Notes under the pieces: generated by a model
Told to the model about the DNA's origin: nothing
Databases searched by the model: none
What the model saw: the letters and a program-made list of their open reading frames with translations, nothing else
Translations under genes and position numbers: made by a program
Shown here: positions 32,801-49,000 of the stretch, in pieces
Layout: the number at the start of each line of letters is the position of its first letter
How positions within the stretch are numbered: the stretch's first letter is position 1
From: Apostichopus japonicus
Taxonomy: Eukaryota; Echinodermata; Holothuroidea; Aspidochirotida; Stichopodidae
Assembly (NCBI RefSeq): GCF_037975245.1
Contig: NC_092564.1
Coordinates: 27,262,984 to 27,326,983, forward strand
Direction of reading: 5' to 3'
DNA length: 64,000 nt

Positions 32801-35800
32801 GTAAATCTTGCAGTAACCTTAATATCATCAGATCTTACCTGTTCAGTGCTACTTTTAACAATAAGCTCACATTCCAGTTTCATTTGCAAGCTTGGGTTAG
32901 TTAATTTTATGTGTAGGTTAGCTATTTATGAAATTTGTCATTATCCTGAAACTGAAGTCTGATTCGAAAATAGGCCGACATGTTTCAATAAAAGGAAAAC
33001 AAAAACAAAAACAACATAAGACTTTGATATGATCATTTGTGTGTGTTAGACTTCAAATGATAATGATTAGAATTAATGTTACCGGATTCTGACATTTGAG
33101 TTTAAACAGTTTGCTGTCCAATTATTGGTTTCGATATATTGATTTCAAACCAAAATGGCCGACTCGTCCGTCCGGTATGAAATTTGTGTGTTCATAGTGG
33201 GCAAATCACGGAAAGGTTAAGGAAAAGAAAAGAAATAATATATGGTGCAAAAGGAGTAGTAATGATTCCTGTAATAAAACATTTGCAAACAATTGATGGG
33301 GCTCGAGTTACAAGATCGACTGCTAGACAAGATTTGGACTGCTTCATGTGAATTGGACGACAAATAATACTGGTTTTTATCTTCACCAACGAAGACGACA
33401 CGTACATGCAACTTATCACTGAGAACAGCTGTTAGGTTCAACTCTCAACTCTGACATGGAAAAATAAATCAATATATATTTTACAAAAAATAATCATAAT
33501 CATAATAATAATTGCGCAACGGATTCCACGCTGCACGGTCCCTTCTGTATATTTGGTGGATAATAAATCAAATTTGGGATTTTGATAAATAGTGCCCATC
33601 TAGAATCAAATAATGTTTTCTTTTTTTTTTGGGGGGGGGGGGGAATAGAGGATGGCAACAACATGGTACTTATTCCTTCATCTTTGTGGTAAAGTGAGAG
33701 TTTGCAGAGAACAATGCCACTTTTTTGTGAGACGATCGGTTCTAAAGTTCAATCCTGACTTATTTTTAGTTATTTCCTATTATTACTTCTTATTTCCAGA
33801 TGACGGGGTTCCAGTGTGCAGATATAACCACAAGCAATAGCTGTATCTACATATCGTAAGAATTTCTCATTTATCTATTAGTGAAAACCTCCTTTTTGGG
33901 GGGGGGGGGGGTAGTTATATAAGGAATTAAATTCTATCCTACAACAAATTTTAAGCTGCATATTGAGGGCAGCCAAAAAGATCATTCCAGACATCACCTA
34001 ATTCAAAAATATCAAACTATCTTAGATTTGCTCGACAACAAGTCCATCTCAGTCAGTAGTTACGATTTCTGGAAAATTTGGCAAGAAAATGAGACACAAT
34101 CTCACATCCCAGTGAAAAGAGTTATTTGTAACTGGATGATAAAGGGAATCAAACTTGAAATTACTAGACTGAGATTCTTCACTACATATAATATAAAGTG
34201 CAAATATCCTCTTCACTTTGACCTCAATATGCAGCTTTCATACAGAATAATTGGAGTATATATCATTGCATAGTTGTGGTGGGCTAAATGCACATTTCGG
34301 TATACTGGCTAGTAATAGAGGATAAACATGGATGTTGTCTCCATCTTGAGCACAATCATGCTGAAACTTTCAGAAAAGAATGCTAAGATGTGTCGGTGTC
34401 GATGCCGGGTGACTCGGGGGGAGAAAACAAACTGCAACTTGTGACAAGCATTAGAGATGTAATGGTTAAATAGGAAAGCATGTTATCATTCAAACATTTA
34501 CTCATTATCTGACCGGATTTCATTGCCATGAAAATGCTATTTGGTTGGATGGAGAAAGTTGTTACTGTTTGATGTCATTCCACAGCATATGTCATTCCAT
34601 GTTAGTATAAGAAACACTTAAAAAACGATATGGTTCATAAAAGCAAATCCAACCAACTTCTGAGACATTCCTCCAGTGGTTAACACAAATCGAGGCCAGT
34701 GGCTTGACAAGACGATGAAGTCTCTCTCTCTCAGATAACACATATATCTCCACTCCATTAGTACTAGCAAAGCCATCATCAATTATACACAACACACTCA
34801 GAACATGCATAGAGTTCCATCAGCTCACACAGATTACAAAGTGATTAATTCACACAGTGCCAGATGAATGTTCACAATGTCATCACTAACATGCACACAA
34901 TATCATCATCAGTTGACAAACCATATCATCAGTCGACACAAGATATCATCAGTTTCATACAATATCATCAATTTAAACACCCTATCACAAGTTCCCACAC
35001 ACAACATCATCAGTTTACACACAACGTGATCCATTCACACACAGTAATATGGCCTTTCATTCTCCACTATCAACACAACATTTGACATTAGTTAATAGGT
35101 ATCTAGCTGGTTAGGCTACTTTTTCTGATCAACAAACGACAAAAGTCACTCCTGCTTGGTTGAACATTTTGAAAAACATATAAATGAAATCTCCCGTTTT
35201 CTGAGTACTGTTACGGTGACAGCCTGCAGTTTCGAGTCTCACATTAACACAAAGAAACTCTAGAATTTAAAAGGTGTGCGAGCCTCTTTTAGTTTGGCAC
35301 TAATTTCACTGTTTACATAACTTCAATGGCATCCATATAGGAGAGCTGTTGGAAGTCAATTTTCAGAAAAACCCCAATCGATAAGAATCAGAATCGATGG
35401 TGAAATAAAAGTGAGATATTTATGGGAACCATGCCAGGAGTTTACACAAGAAACTAAATATGATACATATATGATTTTTTAGTTTTAGAGCAGGCTGTCG
35501 TATATATATCACTATGAAGAGAAGGAGCAATAAAAAAAGAGAAAAAAAAACTTAGAAAGAGTAAACAATTGGCAGATATTGAGACGATGAAAAGGAGAAA
35601 GCGAACAGTGAGTGACTTTGGAAGTTTGTTCAGAAGGTTGAAGCTGCCAATGCAGCCCACAATAGACAACTGACACAGAGCTTTAGCGAGCACTGTCTGC
35701 ATGCATTGAACACTTAAAGTAGTCTATCTTATAGTTACCATAGCGATCGGATTCATCTGCGGATTTGGGGATAACGTTGTTGTTGTGTGTTTTTTTTTTC

Positions 35801-38800
35801 GTTGTTTTTTTTTTGTATCATGAGAGGAGAAAATATGACATACACGACGAAAAAAGAGTATGGACGGGGGAGAAAAGAGAAAAGGTAGAGAATAAAAGAG
35901 GATAAGAGGTGTGAGAGAAAAATTGAAAAAAATGAAAATCAAACTTAAGACCCAGATATCAAAATGAAAAAACAGAGAGAAAATACCATATTATCACCAA
36001 ATGACTGAAAGTATTAAAGAAAAGGTTAGCACAGGTGTAGTAGGTATAACTACATTGTACAATAAAATCACAGAATAATGTTACAGAATGTTAAAGAGTT
36101 TGCTTAGAATGACGATGGTACAGAGATGTGGCACAAGAACTATTCGTTACTATCGGTATAGGTTACAACCGCAAAGTTATACTAACTACATGTTTCATTC
36201 ATGTAGGCTATCGGGCATGCTAACTACCTTACCTGACCGAGTAGCTAGACCTTCTGATTAAGGCTTTCACTTCGAACTCAATTTGATGTCATTGATTATG
36301 TTTCATTTTGCAATTACCTTAGAGAAGCACACTATTCGTTAAATCACGTAAAAACAAATAGAGAAAGAGAAAAGATCAGAAATGTAAGACAATGAATTTG
36401 TCACATCTGAAGTAAGTCAGACGAACGTGACAGCCACAAACGGTGAAATGTTGTTACTTGTTGAGTATTCATTGCAAAACATTCCCAAATACACTCCCAA
36501 ATATTAACTAAGCTTCATTAGGATTAAATGAATACAGGCAAATACCTATATCACACAAATATAAGAGGACATGAAAATATCAATCCTTTATAATTGTGTA
36601 AAAACTGTAAAAACACACAAAAACATGAGAAATAGGATTTATTTAATTTTAATTAATCCACTTAATTGAATTTCACTGACACAACTGATGAGGTACTTAT
36701 ACCATAATTTCACCAAATTTTTTTTGAAATCTCTGACATGACTAATGTTTTTTCCAATGTGATTGTGACTTGGACTACTGTTGAACCCCCATTACACCCA
36801 ACCCCCCCCCCACAAAAAAAGAGAGAGTACCATCCACAAATTGCTTTATTTTAATACTATTTGTTCCCACATTAATCTCTGTCAGGTCCAAAAAACCTGG
36901 CAAATGTATTTGAGATGGAGAAAAGTCTTATTATTTTCTTTATATATTTCTAAGACGTTTTGGGTAAGGAAAATGTTGCAAAATAGGACGACAAAGGTAT
37001 CACCCAAGAAGTTTTATAGCATTTTAGATCACGATAAACTGAAACCGACACCCTTTACCAAATGAAAACAACTTCCAGCCAGCTTGGCAAATTGTAAAAT
37101 CTTGACAATACCTTTGAGTAATTCTGCTGTTTGTACTAATTCCCCGACGGACATAGCAACTCTCTTTGATTCGGACGCTAACTTCTGTCTTCCATCCTGT
37201 GAGGGTTGTTTCACGTTCTACAAGAGGAGAGGAAAAGTATGGTCATGAGATGGGAGTAACTACGTCGTCGCACATCCCTCTACTGCCAAGAAAATCATGA
37301 GATGGACAAATCCACGATGAGAACCGCACTATGCATGCGGCACTATCGTGAAAAGATATCAACTTCTAATCACACTACAGTCAGATTTTACCTTCCCCCC
37401 CCCCCTCCCGCCAAAGAAAAAAACATTTTTATGTTGTTAAAATGACAATTCTGTTTGTTGATTGACGGAATCACATCGATTTAAAAATTTGAAGAGAGAG
37501 AAAAAAAAAATGAAATGAAAGTTAGCCTTCTTCTGCAGGTTCACTTGCACTTGCCACTTGCAGGTTCACTTGCCACCAAGAGTCAGTCTGTTGTTTCATA
37601 TGCAAACTTAACAGCTTCAAAGTACACTTGTGAATGAGGACCAGGAATATTTCAGAAACGATTCACAAAACTGAATCGGTGAAGGGTGATCTCTGACAAT
37701 AAAAGTACTCCCCGACCATAAAGAACAATCAAAAGTAGTTACGAAGTATCCACCATTGTTCTCAAAGTAGTCAAGGATGCAACTTTTACAAAACATTACT
37801 TCGGGACATATTCATCCTCAACTCTTTACGAACCTTGGGTTCTTTAATTTGAGATATCTTTTTTCTTTTTCCAAAGTTTCTTAGCTTGTGTGTTCCACGA
37901 CAGGTTTTACTTGCGTCATACTCTGACGGGCAAGTCATTTGAATGCGTAGTTTTAATCATGCTTGTTTCCTGATTGTGTTTTGACTTACTGCTTGTACTT
38001 GCTGTAGTAGCACCCGGAAAGAGAGGGCGCACTGACCACCGGCGTCGACTGTCCTCTGCTTCAGTTCTGGTGTCTCTGCTGTATTAGAAGCACCCTGGAA
38101 ATTCATTGAGATAACAATACAGATAAATTACATAAATATGTAACGATACCAGAGATGATGAACGTTCGTGTCAATTTGAGCAGTATGATGTGAGGAGTCA
38201 AATACAACCATCTCGTCTGCTATTGCTACTATTTGTGAGGTGTAGCACAAGAAAACTGATGTCTTCTCGACGGTATTTACCACGATGGTCACACATATAA
38301 AGGTTTGCTTTCAAATCAATTTCAAATTGAATAACCATTAAGTAGGCATTCACCACCTTTTTCTTTCATCATTTCTGAGGGAGAAACAGGGTATCGAATA
38401 ATGCGGAGAGGTGTTGAAGGTGTTGAATTTATGAAGGTTAAATAGAGCATACCCTGCAAGTGTTGATCATCTCAAAGACCGCTTGTCTGGCCACGTTGGA
38501 TGCGGCGATAATGTCCTCCTGCTTACAAGAGTTTCCGGCGCCAACAGCCTTGGCAGTGGCCAGAGTGACCTGTTTGGTGCTGCGAATCAGATCTTCTGGT
38601 GTTGCATAGCAATCCTCTGGCACTGGGTTGTGGAGGATCTATCAAAGGGAACAAGAGAAAAAGATTTCACTTAAAATTATGGATACTGATGATACTAGGG
38701 TTTTTTGTTGTTTTGGGGGGTGGGGGTTGAGAGGAGGGGAGTGAGAGGGGGATGCAACATCAGGAGTGGAGAAGGTGGTAGGAAGAGTTTGCTACATGAC

Positions 38801-41800
38801 AAGCCTGCAGGTTTTCATTTGTATCTAGATCATTATTACTAGTTTCATGTGTATAACACTCTCTAAGTGATACACATGTTGAAAATTTATGTGGAATTGA
38901 AATTTAAACCTAGTGTAACCAATTTGGGTGTTATCAAACCAAATCGTCTCAAATACCGATATATTAATTCAAACTTAAGTATCTACAAATAATCACAAGA
39001 GGCCGTACAGCCCGGACAACCTTTAACGTCTCACATCGATAACTCACCTTGGCTTCTTGGACAATGGCATCGATGGTAGCTTCTAATGCTCGTGTTCCTC
39101 GGGTGGCTTCATCTTCCACGCTCTTCACTGTTTTCAACAACGACGTCACATTCATGACCATCGTCTGTGGAAGGAAGGACATTAATTGTTGTCAGTCCAA
39201 TCGTAACAACTTACACTTGCACTGCTTCTCTCCTAACATCATGGAACCCATTTCACTTTGTTTTTTCATCTGATTATGTGACGCTGCCATTTGTCCATGA
39301 ATTCTTACCTTAGCTGATTCGTTGAGCTGTTAATTTCTTACCTTAGCTGATTCGTTGAGCTGTTGAATTCATACCTTAGTTGATTTGTTGCGCTGTTAAT
39401 TTCTTACCTTAGCTGTTTCGTTTAGCTGTCGAATTCTCCCCTTCACTGATTTGTTGAGCTGTTGAATTCTTACCTTAGCTGATTCATTGAGCTGTTGAAT
39501 TCTTACCTTAGCTGATTCGTTGAGCTGTTGAATTCTTACCTTAGCTGATTTGTTGAGCTGTTGATTTCATACCTTAGCTGATTCGTTGAGCTGTTGAATT
39601 CTTACCTTAGCTGATTCGTTGAGCTGTTGAATTCTTACCTTAGCTGATTCGTTGAGCTGTTTCATTTGGTTTGACGAGTTGGCCTTGCCAGATGCCATCT
39701 TGGTGGCGGAGATAAGATCTCCCAGGGCTGAGGCAACATCTTTCACTGCATTGATCAATAACACCTGGAATTTGAAAACAAAAAAAGCAACAATATTGAC
39801 AAAGCTGTGCATCACACCAAAGGACTCCATAAAGCAAAAACAGACAGAGTGGAAATCATCAAACAGCAAAAATTTATCAACAAAAATAAAAAACATCTCA
39901 TTGCCAGAGTTTTCTGAATATGGTTTGTTTGTACATTATGCATGAACAGCAAATAAAGATTTCATTCAATATTCCCTGTCCATTTTGTTCACCATCCTTC
40001 CCTCGACCCTTGATATTTCAACCCCCCCCCCCTTCCCTTGGAATTAAAACTATCAAACCAATCTGTATCATAAATTAATTCTTAAGATCTCAGTTAGGAC
40101 TACAAATATCTTTGAGATTCAACCATTATAAATTCTTAGTATCATTAAATTCCTGTAAAACAAAATGTTCAAAAAAGGTCAAAGTTCATGGTTCCTTTAA
40201 GAATCCATTCCTCTCTCTAATGTACCTCCTTATCAGTTTTATCTCCAAGGGAATACTGCTCAAAAACATACTGACATACATACTGATACACGACACACTG
40301 ATGTACATAAATGATGCACATACCGATATAAAAACTTGTACACATAATGATAAATACATTGATATCAATGTCTCTTAACATACTGACATATACACTGACA
40401 GACTAATATTATTATACAACATTTCTGTCACCAAATGACATGCAGACGATTCCAGGTTGAGATTAGCCAGGATCAATTTACCTGTCCCTCGGGATCATCT
40501 CCGCCTAGTGTTGATGCACCCAGTTTGACCACCTCAGAGAGTTGTGTAATGGTACCCACAGCAGACTGAGCTGCACCTGCTAGCTGCTCCTGGTTGGCGG
40601 TTGCCCCGGTTACCAGGGTCTTGGTGTCTTCCACCAGTGCTTTAGCTGCCTTGCGAATGTTTTCTCTGTCAAATGATATAGAACAGTTCTACTTTTAGAC
40701 ACCAGAGATTCATTTCAAAAATTTAGCTGCTAAATTGCTTTTTCAAAATGTACTCCTTTGTTGGGACACTATATTCATACTGCTACGGGACATTAGGCCA
40801 TTCTTTGGATACGCTGATGTAGTCAGTCTTAAAGTGAACATGGCATCTTCATCATAGAGCAATCAAGATGATGAAACAAGCTCTTGTATTGCTCAAAAAC
40901 ATTGCTCTTAATAAGAGGACAACAAAACATGACCCTTAAAAAGAGCATAAGTTAGGCTAGCCTCCACAAGGGCACCAATTTACATTCCCCCCCCACCCCC
41001 TCCCCAATCAAATAATAAGCTAATGACTTGTTCCACTGAACATTTAACCCTATCCACCTACCTATGATCAGCGAAGGCTCCACTAGTTGGCTCCGAGGAC
41101 AAGGTACCCGCCGAGGCAAACATGATGGTGGTATCCAAGTCCCCAATGATGCCTGAGACAGTACTAGCTGCATCAATACATGCCTGGGTACCTCTAGAAC
41201 CAGCTTGTAGGGCATTCATAACATAATTAGCCTGAAAAAAAAACAAATCAAATGAAGAATAATTGACAGAAATCACTCTATGGATGTACAAGGTATTGGA
41301 CAAACCCCCAGCAAGTCTCTCTCTAGCTATCTATCTCTCTCCAGAAACAAAAAATGAAACAAGACATAAAACAAGGCCGGTTCTTCTTTGAAAACTCCGG
41401 CTCACAGAATAAGACCTTCATATCAGGTACTTCCATCAGTATCTCACCATCTCAGATCAAACCATATAACTATAAATCACTCCCTCTCATAAAAATAAGA
41501 CAGGGATAACACAATGTCAATACCATCTGTTAATGAGTGACTAAACTAGGGCTGTACCACCCACATACCTTCTCACAGACCGCCCTGGCATTGTCCACCA
41601 AGTCCTTCTTTGCTAGATTATCCGTGGGGTTACCCTGGACTGTTCCAGCGTTCTTTACAAGGTTGTGACAGGCGTGACCAAGGTCCTGGGTCGTGGACTT
41701 GATCCTATCTGCGACCTAATGAGAAAACAAGCAGAGGTCATTATGTCAAGTAACATGTCACATATTCTTAACTGGAAATCTTTATCAACAACAAAAATGT

Positions 41801-44800
41801 AACTACACTATAACTACCTTTGCTAATTTTTGGTGCTTACTGCTCCTGCAACAACATCTTGAGCAGTTACTTTAGTAATGTTCCAGTTACTGGCTAGTAT
41901 ACCAAAGGTAACCTAAACAGGTATATGACTTACCTCTGGTGCTATTATTGTTCCTTGTGCAGCATACCTAAGGTAACCTAAACAGGTAGATGACTTACCT
42001 CTAATGCTACTGATATTATTGCTGCTAGCATAACATAGGTAACCTTACCAGGTAGATGACTTACCTCTGGTGCAATTAATATAATTGTTCCTTGTGCAGC
42101 ATACCTAAGGTAACCTAAACAGGTAGATGACTTACCTCTGGTGCTGTTGACGCAATCGCTCCTCGTGCACCATTTGATAATTTGCTATAGTCATGTGACA
42201 AGTTGTTTGCTAGTGTTCCAAGCTCTCCAACGTTACTATTAGCTTTGGTGATCTAGTGAGAAAAGAAAAAAGTCAGCTATAAGAGATAAAATATTACTCA
42301 CAAAAAAAAGCCACTGATTATAAGAACTCAAACCTCTTCTATCAACTGATTATTCAAAAATAATGATAATTACCATAAAAATGAATGTAAAGTGTTCAAG
42401 ATCAGAACTCAGGCTTGGTTCCAAATTTCAAACAACAGTGGCAGATTTTAACTCTATTTGTACAACATAATTTCAACTGCTGTGTCCTCACTTTGCAGTG
42501 GTACCCCCCCCCCCATATGTGTGAGAAATATTCAAACATAACCCCACATACTGCAACATTTGGTGGTCCTACAAAAAGGAAATTTTTTCCTCAACTTTTC
42601 GCTGATTTTTCAAAACTCCTGTAATATGGAAGATATTTCAATCTGATATTGCTATCAATGCCGTCCTGAGCATTACTCGGTTATTAACTTTTGTTCTGGA
42701 AACAACTGTTGCATGTAAAGTACGTAACTCATTCTAAATATGAGAACCGATCAGCTGTTCCTACTGCCATTCATATGCAAGACTGATATTTTGAATCACT
42801 TACAAATCACTGACAAGTGAAAGGAGTAGGTTAGGCTATGAGAGAGACTTTAAATGATAAATTCAATAATTTTATGTGACCTGGAAGCTAGAAACATTCG
42901 CTGATGAAGTTATTTCCAAATCAAGTTCTTTGTCAGCTTAACTATTTAAATTTTGTGACACTTTATGGCTTTTACCAATTGATTGCCCATAGATGATGAT
43001 ATAATGTAAGCTCTGTCCACATTAAATATTCATTTTTCAATTTTTTCTCTGTTTACTCCAAACTAATAGAGTCTCTCACCATGTCTTGCGAGGTTCTGAT
43101 GATGGCATTCGCCGTCTGCACCATGTCTGTTTGATACGCCACAAACTCACCGGCTTCGTTCTCTGGAAGAGGCTCGTCAGTCTGAATAAGAATATTTGCA
43201 TACGACTATCTAATGGCAATTCATTTCATGAAAAAACCTGAAATCACACAATACAAGACTGAGTGTCAAACATACAAGAATTCAGAATTAACCGATACAT
43301 CGATGAAGAATTGATTCGGTAGAAAATGTTGTCACAAAAACAAAATTGTTTTTCATGGAGGAGAAATTACACTACTGGACCACTAATTACCTATCAGGTC
43401 AAGCATAGTAATAGAAATCTATTTATGGATCTGCCAACCAATAATCAGTGTAGGTTATGATTCTTATGATATGATTAACAGACTTTATTCCTTGGTTTGG
43501 GATGTTCCTAATAACATCTCAAAAAGGAATCAATGCACACAAAACATAAAACTTTTTCTTCTTGGTTTTTGAGATGAAAGCAAAAAGGCTTGGAAGATTT
43601 CAGTTTACACTTATAGGAACATTCAAAGTGAAATCATATTTAGTAGAAAAATTATCTAACCCCCAAAACTTCCTTAAGAATGTAATTTATTTCATATTTC
43701 AAGGTAAGATTCCTGATTGCAGCATAGGTGGAATGCTCCAGTCGCACCATAAACCAAACATTTTCTCGGACAGGATGGTGAAGGGTGAATTAAAGATCCC
43801 GAATCAGACTCACCACGATAATAGCCTTGGAGATGCTATCCAGCATGGGCGTGACCATACCATATTCACTGGCAGTCTCCTCAAGGGTATTCATGAGATC
43901 TTGTATACCATCCAACATGCCTGCTGCTGCCTCTTCAATGTCAGGATGTACCTTGGTAGCCTAAGGTGGAGTAACAAAACAACCAAAACTGGCAAGTTTT
44001 CCTTTTAATTTGTGGGGAAAGAACATCAAAAGTTCACACCCAACTTGTAATATTTTGTAAGTCTTTTGAAGGACATGTCCATCGTTAGTAATTCTATCGA
44101 AAGACTTTAAATTCTCAACGATTTTAGATATGTGGTATAGGCTCACCCTGTACCTTATTTTTAACCTCTCTTGACAAAAGAGGCAAGTTACTGGGCCTAA
44201 TTCAACCAAAATTTTGCTGACATTTGTGAACCAAAATTATTGGTGACATTTTTGACCAAGGCAGGAGAATTTCCACGAAAACTTCAACTTTGCATTTTAT
44301 TTTAAACTTTGTCTAATTTGGACATTTCATTTTCACTCAACTGCAAATATTTCTTTGCAATACAAACATATAGCAAAAATTCTAACAAGTTCTTATTTGA
44401 ACCACCCTTACCTTCCATCACACCTATCCTTCGCCCACACTCCTGACCCCACCTTCCCCCTCCCCCCTTCCCCTTCCCCAATTCACCTTCCCCCAAAGAA
44501 ATGGCAAAGGTATAGGAGAGAAATAACAATATTGAGGTACAAACCTTTGGATTGCCGCCCCCTTCTTTGGAGGCATAGAGAAGCTGCAAGGCACACTCTG
44601 CTACAGTCTTAGATTGGTCCAATAATGCCATCTGTTTCTGTGAGTTGATACTCTTAGAAGCTGCTCCAATGGCATTCCTTGTTAATGGATGGAAGTAGTT
44701 GGCCATAGACGTCACCTGTAAGTAAAAGCATTAAACAGTTGAATGTGCGGTCAAACATGTTTATTTCAATCTGATGCAATAGTTAAACATTAATTGGGCC

Positions 44801-45973
44801 AAAATTTAGCTTGAAGTATTTATAAGTAGCCACATGGATCTTTCAAGACACTTTCAAGCCTCTCTGTTGGTGTTAGTTGCTTATAGCTTGTCCCTTTCAG
44901 ATATCATCTAACAGAAACTATTGTGTGACTTTGTTGTATTAATGTAATAATGGATGTTTCAATCTTAAGAAAAATTCTGTAGCTTTGAAAAAGAAAAGCA
45001 TTAAATCATATCCTAGACCTACTGGGCTACCATAGTAGAGATATCTAGCATAGTCTACTGATAATTCATGTGTCATTGCCAGTAATAACCAACAATTGTG
45101 CCATCTTTCAGAAAAAAGATAAAAGTCAAAGTTCTTGTATAGAATACTGCTAAATTAATTTCATAGGTGATAAAGACTAATTGTTGTTAAACTTGGTCAC
45201 AATTTAATAAGTTCCTTAGTAAGAGACTTAGTAAAGTAATGGATCATTAAAAGATAACCAGATATAAATACACATTTAACAAACCTTTTAGCAACCATCG
45301 ACAATGGAAAATATTAAAAAGGATAGATACAAGATTCCTCTAACAAGAATATTAATAAAAGAATAACATATATGTAGTCTGGGTGAATGAGTTAAAACAA
45401 AATATAAGTTGTCTTCAAACATAAAACAAAAGAGAAAATAAAAACAACCCTGCTAGATATTGTAGCCTGAGCAGTAACAGTTGAGAAGGACTCTCTATTA
45501 CTATCACTGTAAGATATAAACAGCTACAGGAGGCAATGACTCTTAACTAGTTCAAAGTAACACTACAACATTTAACGGCACAAATCATCCAGGTTCTCCT
45601 GACTAGCTTATACTACAGTGTACGTAATACTACAGTGAAGAGATTAATTGAACTTACGGAGTGACCAAGCTTTTCGGCGTGTTCTTTAGCCGCATCTTCC
45701 ACCTTCTTCACCGTGTCCTTGAGAGCGGCGGCGCTGTTGCTGAGCTGTTCCGTGAAACCCTGAAGTGAAAACCGTAGAGTAAGTCAAATAGTATCAAATC
45801 GAAAAAATCCAGCTGTTATCACCATCTGGTGGTAAACGACGCGACAAAGTTGCACCAAATCGCCAATTTAGTGGAGGTTCACAAGTAAATATGATAATTT
45901 CAAAAATGCAGTGTGGTTTAAATTCCTACAGGGCATTGCTGGCTAGAAATTGAATTAGCCACTGGCCTTCTGC

Positions 45974-46004
<31 letters not shown>

Positions 46005-49000
46005 TTTTTTTCCCACCAGTTTTAAGTTTAGGTATGTAAATAGTGCTGAATCAACAGCCAAACAACTGCAACATTGCAAAACTAGCTGAGAGGTTTCACA
46101 AGATTTTTTTCAAAATAACAGTTGACCCTAATACTTTGAATTTACAAATAAGAGGGTTAAAAATATACATTTGGTGTAAAAATGTGCAACAAAATTGCAA
46201 ATATTATTAACCACAAAAAACAAGAAATATCAAAATTCTTCTGCCACACCCCAGCCCTTCTCTTTCAATTCCCCCCCCCCCTCCTCATCTCCCTACTCAT
46301 GCAGCCCTCACCCAGACAGATATTTCTATCAAAGCAGTCCATGTTCAATCAAACTAGAATAAAGCAGATATTATATCTTATAGTTATGTACAAATTTATC
46401 ACACATAGAACACGGATGATGGCACTGGTAAAATGTGTACATTAAACAAGGACTGGCAGTTGAATGTCTATTAAAGAAACCACTTTGATCACGAGACATG
46501 CATTATATATAAATAAATAATATATTATGTACATTTTTCATTTATTTTGGCATTAAATCAATACTCCTGTGTTACAGTCAAATTTAGTTCCATACCATAC
46601 CAATACCATAAAGAAAATTTGTTAACAGTTTCAATTCTTCATCTGTATGCATTATTTTGTGGATTGACTTCTTAAACCAATTATCTACAAGTATTAATGA
46701 TTTATCTAATTATGCTAAAATATTAGTTCAGGAAAAAGGAGAAAGAAATGCCTATATGAAATAAGTTTATCAATCCAGAGAATAGTTTAAAAATGTTGGT
46801 TATTTATGAAGAAAAAATATGTTTGAAAGGTTAGTTTATTTAAATGACAAAATATGGCTGATGGATTAGTTCACCTGCAACCAATGGTCAATAGAGATGT
46901 TTTCCTTCGTAACCTAAATTTACACACATACCAATAAGTCAACCAATGCTTTAAATGTAATTTTTTCTTATGTCTATCTATAATTTTTAATCTCATTACA
47001 AGAACTCATGATAGTATTAAAACCAATATAATAAAATCAGACTAGTATGTGCAAGTTAACCCAAAAGTTGGAATCAAGGCTAAAAATTCAACATAAATGC
47101 CATATTCACGCTTTTCCAAGGTTTGGAAATCTTTCACAGTCTTTACAAACCTGGTCAGACATAAGCATATCATTCATTGACCCCTAAGTCATAGTTTAGC
47201 TCCAACCTTTGCTTTTCAGATTAACAATTTTCTCGTTAATAGAATCCAACATGTGCATCTCACATTGGGTACAGTCTACGAGAAATAGGCTACATGGCGA
47301 ATAAAAAAAGGGCATTTCTCTTCGCATCGTAAACAACTTCATGGTCTTCGGTTCTACGGCGGGTAATCTCCACTGGTTTGATTGCTATATATACCATATA
47401 TACCATATATGTATAACACAGTGTATTTAACTATCTGGTTACACAATCTGCTTACAAGTCCCATTGTACACTCATACATTTGCTTCTGGGCTTTCATTAT
47501 ATCTACATTTATATACTACTATATACTGTGGAATGGTACATCTCTATGGTTAACCTACATGGAAATATGAGGACTGAGTTTAATAATGTTAATTATGGCA
47601 GGGTATATGGTGACAACATGAATACTAGGTTAACACATAAAACATGAATACTAACTAGGACATCACACAAACATGAATACTAGGACGACACATAAACACA
47701 ATCACAGAAACATGGCTCGACCTCTTTATCCAACTCATTAATCTCGAGCAATAGGAAATGTAGATAGATTGCATGCAAGCCGTCTGGATTACAATGTGAA
47801 GCTGTTTGACTAATAATTGTACCGCAAGACTGTACAAAGAATCGTGAGACCTTTACATGCAGGTCACACACACATAGCAGGGAATATAATATCATCCGGT
47901 ATCGCATCGCAAAATGCTATGCAAAATGGGCAAAGATGTGTAGCAGTTTATTTGTACACAGGTACCATAGTTTATGCTGAAGAGACAAACTTAAAGACAT
48001 TGGAGACTCGCCCCAAACCGTGTGCCGCCCTCTGCTAAAGTTAAATTTCCGTTGCTTGCAAGTGAAGTTTTCTTCTTGTCACTACAAACTGCAGACAGTA
48101 ATTAACGTGATACCTTGTTATCTTTTATATGGACCTGAGATCAGGTATTTCCATAACAACTCCCTGCTGAGATTTCCATCGCTGCTATGTACACTGTGTT
48201 GTGGGTTTTTACCATTGCTGCATGTATTGACTGTACACTAGTGTCTAATTACCGACTGGGATCGATGGTGGTGTCTAACACTTCTGTTACGCCTCATTCA
48301 CAAGTTAGGTCAGAATACCGGCATCAGAAGTTTCTTTGTGCGTGAGTCTTCAACGCCTTTAAGGGCCTTGAAACTGCTATGTCCACAATCCACTTTGAAC
48401 ATTAAATTACTCCCAGCATTGAGACAAGTATGAGCAGTATATTGTACAAAGATCTACTATACTCCACAGGTATATTTAACATGGCCAACATACAAGCAAA
48501 GAATTGCACTGGTAGCAACCGGTAAAAACAGGAATATTACAGGAATATTACAAGAATATAACAGGAATATTACACAGTCTAGACACCATCAATCTTGTGT
48601 TGGTTCCATGGTACATAACCAAAAGGTAAATAACATGGCTAACATACAAGCAGAGATTTGTACTGTTATCATCTGATATATACAGGAATATTACACAGTC
48701 TAGACACCATCAATCTTGTGTTGGTTCCATGGTACATAACCAAACAGGTAAATAACATGGCCAACATACAAGCAGAGATTTGTACTGTTATCAACTGATA
48801 TATACAGGAATATTACACAGTCTAGACACCATCAATCTTGTGTTGGTTCCATGGTACATAACCAAATGGAAATTAACATGGCTAACAAACAAGCAAAGAT
48901 TTGTACTGGTATCAACTGGTATATACAGGAATATTACAGCATCAAGACACCATGGATAACCTGCACTGGTTTTAATGGTATATGTACAAATGGTACACAT

